This document shows, one piece after another, positions 58,789-64,000 of a stretch of 64,000 nt of DNA (positions are counted from its first letter, which is position 1; each line of letters starts with the position of its first letter). This DNA comes from Nitrosovibrio sp. Nv17 (GTDB lineage Bacteria; Pseudomonadota; Gammaproteobacteria; Burkholderiales; Nitrosomonadaceae). A program made the position numbers and the translations under genes. Where the stretch lies: assembly GCF_900119085.1 (NCBI RefSeq), contig NZ_FPIQ01000003.1, positions 62,001 to 126,000 on the forward strand, read 5' to 3'. A model generated the notes under the pieces. It did no database searches and was not told the DNA's origin. It saw only the letters and a program-made list of their open reading frames with translations.

Positions 58789-59586
58789 ATGAAAAGATCA
58801 TTACGCATCGCTCTGCTTCTTTCGGGCGTCGCGCCGCTGCCGGCCTTGGCGCACGTCGACTACACCGGTCAGGATTTCGGCACGTTCACCGGATCGACCA
58901 CCGCTTCGTCCACGCTCGCGAATCGGACCGTGGACGGCCACTATGGCTGGGCGGACGCCGCCGACGCCGACTGGGGTGACAGTCACAAGGGGCGCTTCCT
59001 CAGCTTCACGCTGGAAAACGCCGCCAGCGTCACCGTTTCGGTGCAATCGAACACGCTGACGCCGAATCCCCAAGGCGGGGTGCTGCTGCCTGGATTTTCC
59101 CTGTATGAGGGGCTGGCGGCCTATCTCGCCCACGACTATTCCGAACCCGCCTTCGCCTGGCGCGACGCGCAACCGACGCCGGAGAATCCGCTGGCGGCGA
59201 CAGAAGGCTACTGGAATGCGCTGGGCAGCTTCCAGACGGCGAACGATGCCGGCGAGACCAGTTTCCTGACGTTCATCGGCTATGCGGTCGACGGCACCTT
59301 CGCCAACTTTGGCCACGCCAGCACCTTCCCCGGCATTGTCAGCGACGGCGTGGCGGACGGGTTCGTGAGCCAGACCTTCTCCCTGGACGCCGGCACCTAT
59401 TCGCTGGTCGTGGGTGGCGCCACCTATGCCGGGGCCGGCACCAGCGCGGGCAACCGGGCGTACGGCTTCAGCGCCACCCTGGACGTGGCGCCCGTTCCGG
59501 AACCGGAAACCTGGGCCATGCTGCTGGCCGGCCTGGGCCTGGTCGGCACCATCGCCCGGCGGCGCAGTTCCGCCGATCGGAACTGA
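58789..59586 (+). CDS. PEP-CTERM protein, family B copy 2
   Basis: A 265-residue paralogue of the gene at 57777, sharing DFGTFTGSTTASSTLANRTV, GWADAADADWGDSHKGRFLS, LLPGFSLYEGLAAYLAHDYS and the tail VPEPETWAMLLAGLGLVGTI-ARRR. The central loop differs from copy 1. It begins after GAGG and ends just before a strong terminator. Confidence 0.87.
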   Translation: MKRSLRIALLLSGVAPLPALAHVDYTGQDFGTFTGSTTASSTLANRTVDGHYGWADAADADWGDSHKGRFLSFTLENAASVTVSVQSNTLTPNPQGGVLLPGFSLYEGLAAYLAHDYSEPAFAWRDAQPTPENPLAATEGYWNALGSFQTANDAGETSFLTFIGYAVDGTFANFGHASTFPGIVSDGVADGFVSQTFSLDAGTYSLVVGGATYAGAGTSAGNRAYGFSATLDVAPVPEPETWAMLLAGLGLVGTIARRRSSADRN

Positions 59587-59621
59587 GGCTTCACCATTTA
59601 TCGTCGATTCAACCCGCGTTG

Positions 59622-59652
59622 CTCGCAATACCCCGGTATTGCGAGTTTTTTT
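59622..59652 (+). terminator. strong intrinsic terminator
   Basis: CTCGCAATACC at 59622-59632 pairs perfectly with GGTATTGCGAG at 59635-59645 across a CC loop, followed by seven Ts. It separates family B from family C genes. Confidence 0.9.
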
Positions 59653-59667
59653 AGGGAGAAGCACTCC

Positions 59668-60321
59668 ATGACAAAAATGACAAGATCCGTGGTCACGGCG
59701 CTCTCGTTTTCACTTCTGCCTGCCATTCCGCTCCAGGCGCAGGCCGCCAGCAACACATTCGATCACAGTACCTTTTCCATCAGCTACGTCTTCGGAACCG
59801 GCAGCGCGTCCGATCCCTGGGAAACGGTTGCGGTGACTGGCAACGCAACCTCGATCGAGCTGGCGGACTTCTGGTACTGGGAGATCGATGCCACGGGCAA
59901 CACCCTGTCGCTCACCTGGCTCAAGGAACGCGACTACATGAACGATCCTTCCATCGCGCCCTTCATCGGCATCCGCATTTCCGATACAAACGGCCAGTTG
60001 GCGGACATCACCGGCGTATCGATCGCCAATTCAACCTACGTCCCGTCGACCTATGGCAACCTGATAGAAGGCTTCGGTCCCTCGAATCTCGCTTTCGACG
60101 CGGACAACGTCTACATCAACCTGAACACCTCCATGTGGCACAACTTCGAACCGGAACCGGGCAAGATGGGCGACCGGTACCGCGATCGCATCGCGCTCGA
60201 AGTCAGTTTCCAGGCGGCCCCCATCCCCGAGCCGGAAACCTGGGCCATGCTGCTGGCGGGCCTGGGCCTGCTGGGCGGACTGGGCCGCCGCACATCGATT
60301 TTTCCGAGGCATCACGCGTAA
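59668..60321 (+). CDS. PEP-CTERM protein, family C copy 1
   Basis: A 217-residue protein with signal peptide (ending near LQAQA), a body with NTFDHSTFSISYVFGTGSA, SIELADFWYWEIDATGNTLS, YVPSTYGNLIEGFGPSNLAF and DADNVYINLNTSMWH, and the tail IPEPETWAMLLAGLGLLGGL-GRR. It starts 16 bp after a terminator T-run, behind AGGGAG, so its promoter is either unrecognised or upstream with read-through. Function unknown. Confidence 0.85.
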   Translation: MTKMTRSVVTALSFSLLPAIPLQAQAASNTFDHSTFSISYVFGTGSASDPWETVAVTGNATSIELADFWYWEIDATGNTLSLTWLKERDYMNDPSIAPFIGIRISDTNGQLADITGVSIANSTYVPSTYGNLIEGFGPSNLAFDADNVYINLNTSMWHNFEPEPGKMGDRYRDRIALEVSFQAAPIPEPETWAMLLAGLGLLGGLGRRTSIFPRHHA

Positions 60322-60357
60322 CACACCCCATCCTTCCAAAAAGGAGACGATATCATC

Positions 60358-60990
60358 ATGCATACCTATAAAAAATACCTTGGCACCGCGGCCGGCTGTC
60401 TGCTTCTCTCCACCTCATTCGTCCATGCGGCGGACGCCGACACCTTCGACGGCCAGACATTCCGCGTGGACTACGGCGTATCGAACACCGATCTCGCGTC
60501 TTTCTTCGTCATCGGACAGGCTGAGGTAACGGGCAGCGCAAGCGCAGTGGAAGTTGCCAGCCTGTCCAAATGGGCGATCGACACCTCGGACAATACCGTG
60601 ACCTTCACCTGGGACAAGACCGCCGATTTCATGAATTACGGCAGCCCCGCGTTCATCGGCTTCCGTATCTCGGATCTGAACGGCCAGCTCACGGACATCC
60701 TCGACGTCACGGTCACCAATACGGCCTATATCCGTGGTGCCTACGGCAATCTCGTTGAAGGCTTCCTGCCCTCGCACGTCACCTTCGACGCGGACAACAT
60801 CTACGTCAACCTGAACACCTCCATGTGGCACGCGACGCCCATGGCCAGCATGGGCGATCCCTTCCGCGATCAGATCGTGCTTTCCGTGAACTTCCAGGCG
60901 GCACCGATCCCGGAGCCCGAAACCTGGGCCCTGCTGCTCGCCGGGCTGGGCCTGGTGGGCACCTGGACGCACCGGCGCCGCAGCGCCTGA
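60358..60990 (+). CDS. PEP-CTERM protein, family C copy 2
   Basis: A 210-residue paralogue of the preceding gene: DTFDGQTFRVDYGVSNTDL, FIGFRISDLNGQLTDILDV, YIRGAYGNLVEGFLPSHVTF, DADNIYVNLNTSMWH and the tail IPEPETWALLLAGLGLVGTW-THRRR. An AAAAGGAGACG site precedes the ATG and the two family C genes are probably one transcript (36 bp gap). Confidence 0.85.
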   Translation: MHTYKKYLGTAAGCLLLSTSFVHAADADTFDGQTFRVDYGVSNTDLASFFVIGQAEVTGSASAVEVASLSKWAIDTSDNTVTFTWDKTADFMNYGSPAFIGFRISDLNGQLTDILDVTVTNTAYIRGAYGNLVEGFLPSHVTFDADNIYVNLNTSMWHATPMASMGDPFRDQIVLSVNFQAAPIPEPETWALLLAGLGLVGTWTHRRRSA

Positions 60991-61088
60991 TTCCGTTGGG
61001 GTCGTAGCAAAGACGCCGGGGCCGCTCCCTGGGGGCGGCCCTCGTTCGTCTGCGACGACTTTCCGCACGCTCCGAAAGCTTCCCGCCG

Positions 61089-63170
61089 ATGCAGTCCCGC
61101 CGCGCCTGCCGCCCGCGCGATCCGCTCTCTCCTGCCATCCTCAGGCACATGCTGGCCGGAGCATGCCTCGTGCTCGCCGGCAATAACGCAACGGCTCAGG
61201 AGGTGCTGCCGCAAATCAACGTATCGGCCGGCCGCCAGAAGGAGCCGCTGGTGGAAACGGAATCCCTCAAGTGGACCTCCCGCCCCAGCAGCGACGCCGC
61301 CGAATTCCTGCGCGAGAAGCCGGAATTCTCGTACTCCAAGATCGGAGGCACCTCGGGCACCATCTACCTGCGCGGCCTGGGCGGCCCCCGCCTGGGAATC
61401 GTCATGAACGACAGCCTGGAAGCCGCCGCCGCCAACCATGGGACGGATCCCGCCACCTCCTACATCCAGCCCGATGCGCACGACCACATCACCGTGGTGA
61501 AGGGGCCGAACAGCGTGCTCTACGGCTCCAACATGGGTGGACTGGTGATCTTCAACGAAAATCCGAAGAAATTCGAAAAACCGGGCGTGCAGGGCCGCCT
61601 GGCGGGCGGCCTGGGCAGCTTCGGCCGTCGTGACCTGACGGCGGACGTCACGGTGGGCGCACCGCTGGCCCAGCTGCGGGGCGTGGTGAACTTCTCGCGC
61701 GGGGACAACTACAAGGATGGCAGCGGCAGGGAATTCTTCTCCTTCTTCAAGCGGCACTCCGGCAAGCTGGTCGCCACGCTGACCCCGACACGCGACATCA
61801 GCGCGGAATTCAGCGCCGAACAGGGCGACGCCCAGGTGGCTTTTCCCGCCTTTTCCCTGATGGGGGACGGCATCAGCTTCAAACGCGAAATACTGGGCGC
61901 TCGCTTCGTGGTGAAGAACATCGCCGGCCGCTTCAGGAAGCTGGAAGTCCAGTTTTTCGATCGCAAGCTCGACCACCTCATGGACAACTTCACGCTCAGG
62001 CCCGTGACCGTGGAGCACCTCAATCCCAATCCCCCACCGGTGATCACGAATACCAGCCGCAGGACGCTGACGCAGGACTACCGCGGGCGCTCGGCGCGAA
62101 TGGCGGCCACCTTCGACGTGCACGCCAGCACCGAGATGGTCGTGGGCTACGAACACCGGGACGAGCAGTACGTCGGCAGCAATCGTTCGGTGGGAACGTT
62201 CTGCTTCGATTCGAGTTGTACCATCACCAACCTGTTCTCCCCTTTCTACGATCTGCATACCATCAACAACTCGGTGTTCACCGAAGTCACGCACTTAGTG
62301 GACGACGCGACGACCATCAAGCTGGGCGTGCGGCGCGACTACTTCCACACGGCTTCGGGCGAGATGCGCGACTTCCTGGGAACGACCATCTATCCCACCT
62401 CGTACAGCCAGCGCGACGACGTTGCCAACAGCGGCTTCATCCGGGTGGAAAAGGAATTCCTTCCCGCCACCGTCGGCTTCATCTCCATCGCCAACGGCGA
62501 GCGCCCCGCCAGCAACCTGGAACGCGCCAGCTTCAACGGCTTCGGTCTCAGGAAGGAAAAGAACCGAGAAATCAATCTGGGCCTCTCGATCAGCCACCCC
62601 ACCTGGCAGGGGTCCGTCACCGTCTTCGGCAGCCGCGTCCACGACTATATCCTGATCGACCAGGGCATCCGCTCGGCGAACGTGGACGTCGATCGTGTCG
62701 GCGTCGAGTTCGACCTGATCCGCCAGATCGCCCCCAACTGGAAGCTGTTCGGCAACCTGGCGTGGATCCGCGCGGAGAATCTCACCGGCCATGGGCATGG
62801 CTCCGTCCCCCTGGCGCAAACACCGCCCCTGGACAGCCGCTTCGGCGTCATCTTCCAGCGCGGCACGCTGACCGCGACGCTCGGCGGTCGGGCGGTGATG
62901 CGGCAGACACGCATCGATCCCGGCTTCGGCAACTCTCTGGGCATCGACAATCCCGATCCCACGCCGGGCTTCGCCACCGCCAACATGTCAATGTCGTGGA
63001 AGCCGATTAAGCAGGCGCAGCTGAGCATGGGCATGGACAATATCTTCGGGCGCACCTACTACGAGCACCTCAGCCGCAGAATCGGCGACGTCCCACCGGG
63101 CTTCGTCAATTTCGGCCGCCTCAACGAACCCGGCCGCACGGTATGGTTCAGGATGGTGATCAACATGTAG
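61089..63170 (+). CDS. TonB-dependent receptor of the OprC/NosA copper-receptor type
   Basis: A 693-residue outer-membrane receptor. Its plug reads IYLRGLGGPRLGIVMNDSLE, PATSYIQPDAHDHITVVKGP and NSVLYGSNMGGLVIFNENP, a pattern I recognise from OprC/NosA copper receptors (RGMGGxRLGI...PxAYDRITVxKGPQTV). The barrel ends in TVWFRMVINM. Some copper-family ligand residues (the Cys/Met cluster of the plug) are not seen, so the ligand may differ. It follows the PEP-CTERM genes in the same direction, with no palindrome promoter of its own. A start at 61149 would give a tighter signal peptide. Confidence 0.82.
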   Translation: MQSRRACRPRDPLSPAILRHMLAGACLVLAGNNATAQEVLPQINVSAGRQKEPLVETESLKWTSRPSSDAAEFLREKPEFSYSKIGGTSGTIYLRGLGGPRLGIVMNDSLEAAAANHGTDPATSYIQPDAHDHITVVKGPNSVLYGSNMGGLVIFNENPKKFEKPGVQGRLAGGLGSFGRRDLTADVTVGAPLAQLRGVVNFSRGDNYKDGSGREFFSFFKRHSGKLVATLTPTRDISAEFSAEQGDAQVAFPAFSLMGDGISFKREILGARFVVKNIAGRFRKLEVQFFDRKLDHLMDNFTLRPVTVEHLNPNPPPVITNTSRRTLTQDYRGRSARMAATFDVHASTEMVVGYEHRDEQYVGSNRSVGTFCFDSSCTITNLFSPFYDLHTINNSVFTEVTHLVDDATTIKLGVRRDYFHTASGEMRDFLGTTIYPTSYSQRDDVANSGFIRVEKEFLPATVGFISIANGERPASNLERASFNGFGLRKEKNREINLGLSISHPTWQGSVTVFGSRVHDYILIDQGIRSANVDVDRVGVEFDLIRQIAPNWKLFGNLAWIRAENLTGHGHGSVPLAQTPPLDSRFGVIFQRGTLTATLGGRAVMRQTRIDPGFGNSLGIDNPDPTPGFATANMSMSWKPIKQAQLSMGMDNIFGRTYYEHLSRRIGDVPPGFVNFGRLNEPGRTVWFRMVINM

Positions 63171-63361
63171 CCACCGGTACGCCGCTGCATCCACATCCCG
63201 CATTACCGATGAGCCCCATGGTTGGCGGCGGCCACGATGGACTCCAGTGCGTGGCTTGCGATGGACGTCCTATGAAAATGGGGTAGAATCCCTCTCGCGC
63301 AAACCGGCACGGTCATGTTGCCAATCCGTCCGTCCACCCTCCATGCATCCGTGGAGCACGG

Positions 63362-64000
63362 ATGCAGGATGAACCCGGCCGCATGTACGAACCTCGTCAG
63401 GACGCAACATCCCCGATCCTCTTCATGGCCCGCGAACCCGAATGCCTGCTCATCGGCGGCTACTGGCCGGAACTGATGCTGACCGTGCTCGATTTTCTGA
63501 ACCGGGCCGGCTTCATCGTGGACGTGCTCTCGATCCACGCCGGTTTCAAGAAACACCGGCTCGTCCGGCAGCACGTCCTCGCCCGGGACGACGCATCCTT
63601 CCTTGCGGCAGCCACCGACATGATCCGCCATCCCTACGCGCTGGTGGTCCCCTGCGACGATCCCACGCTGGGCAGGATCATGCGCTCCGGCCTGACCGAT
63701 GCGCAGAAATCGGTGCTGCTGCCGGTGATGTCGTCCGATGACTTTATCCACATCTATTCCAAGATCGGACTGAGCCAGATCCTGCGGAAACATGGAATCC
63801 CGACCCCGGATTTCCGTGCCGCGCGTGACAGGCATGAACTCGAGGCTGCGATACGGGAACTGGGCTATCCCGTATTCGTCAAGATCGACGCATCATCGGG
63901 CGGACTGGGGATCTTCGAGGCCACGCATGACGCCGAGGCACGGGCGCTCGCCGGTGGTATCGCGCCGTATCCCGTCCTGGTGCAGAAAAGGGTGCCGGGT
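63362..64000 (+). CDS. ATP-grasp ligase (partial, cut by window end)
   Basis: The first 213 codons of an ATP-grasp protein: an N-terminal Rossmann-like pre-ATP-grasp domain (about 20-130) followed by the start of the ATP-binding lobe, SQILRKHGIPTPDF, ELGYPVFVKIDASSGGLGIF and YPVLVQKRVPG, with the ATP-contacting Lys and Gly-rich loop. The start at 63362 follows GGAG by five bases; ATG 63383 is the alternative. The acid and amine substrates cannot be told. It lies outside the PEP-CTERM cluster and has no palindrome promoter. Confidence 0.8.
   Translation, partial: MQDEPGRMYEPRQDATSPILFMAREPECLLIGGYWPELMLTVLDFLNRAGFIVDVLSIHAGFKKHRLVRQHVLARDDASFLAAATDMIRHPYALVVPCDDPTLGRIMRSGLTDAQKSVLLPVMSSDDFIHIYSKIGLSQILRKHGIPTPDFRAARDRHELEAAIRELGYPVFVKIDASSGGLGIFEATHDAEARALAGGIAPYPVLVQKRVPG

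Noticed and set aside
60991-61088. GC-rich hairpin GGCCGC/GCGGCC after the last PEP-CTERM gene as a terminator
   Set aside because: No T-run follows and the stem is short; read-through into the TonB receptor is possible.

Overview
The window is about 62% GC and reads like a betaproteobacterial chromosome. The smpB / ratA-rnfH / guaB-guaA cluster, the pyrG-eno-ftsB run, a ureDABCEFG operon and several PEP-CTERM proteins all fit that group; an exact genus cannot be assigned from the sequence. No rRNA and no CRISPR array were seen.

Layout. 1-7.06 kb is core genome: the end of cytochrome c maturation (ccmH, ccmI), heme A synthase, smpB, ratA/rnfH, guaB and guaA. 7.06-11.25 kb, directly behind guaA, is a small accessory island made of a HicA-like/HTH pair behind a 19-bp inverted repeat, a frameshifted pseudogene cut by a decayed IS3 element, vapBC, a transposase remnant and a DUF2726 nuclease-like protein, with inverted transposon-like ends on both sides of the vapBC part. 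After a fused dihydroxyacetone kinase (dhaKL) come a promoter-to-terminator unit without a clear gene, an unusual tandem array of tRNA-like units and an HNH endonuclease (13.1-14.5 kb).

14.9-26.4 kb is a urea/nickel block: urea transporter, complete urease operon, an outer-membrane porin, a NarX/NarL-like two-component pair and the nickel regulator NikR. 26.6-35.4 kb holds a lipoprotein, LapA-like protein, ftsB, eno, pyrG, a copper nitrite reductase with an extra N-terminal cupredoxin domain, and a small stress cluster (Lmo0937-like, CsbD, BON).

35.9-63.2 kb is the most interesting part. It contains FecI-FecR with a FecA-type TonB receptor, a second FecR with a TPR protein, two more TonB receptors (one resembling the OprC/NosA copper family), a secreted amidohydrolase with a His-rich loop, a large diheme peroxidase translationally coupled to a PEP-CTERM protein, a TPR-sulfotransferase, an MtoA/MtoB-like decaheme cytochrome-porin conduit, a membrane-fused spermidine-synthase-like protein and six PEP-CTERM proteins forming three tandem paralogous pairs. 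Nine promoters here share one architecture: a 17-bp palindrome close to TGCGACAATWTGCCGCA, immediately followed by a -35 hexamer, exactly 17 bp, then a -10 hexamer. This points to a single unidentified activator coordinating metal uptake, extracellular electron transfer and surface proteins, together with one candidate small RNA and one possible 35-residue peptide. The window ends inside an ATP-grasp gene.
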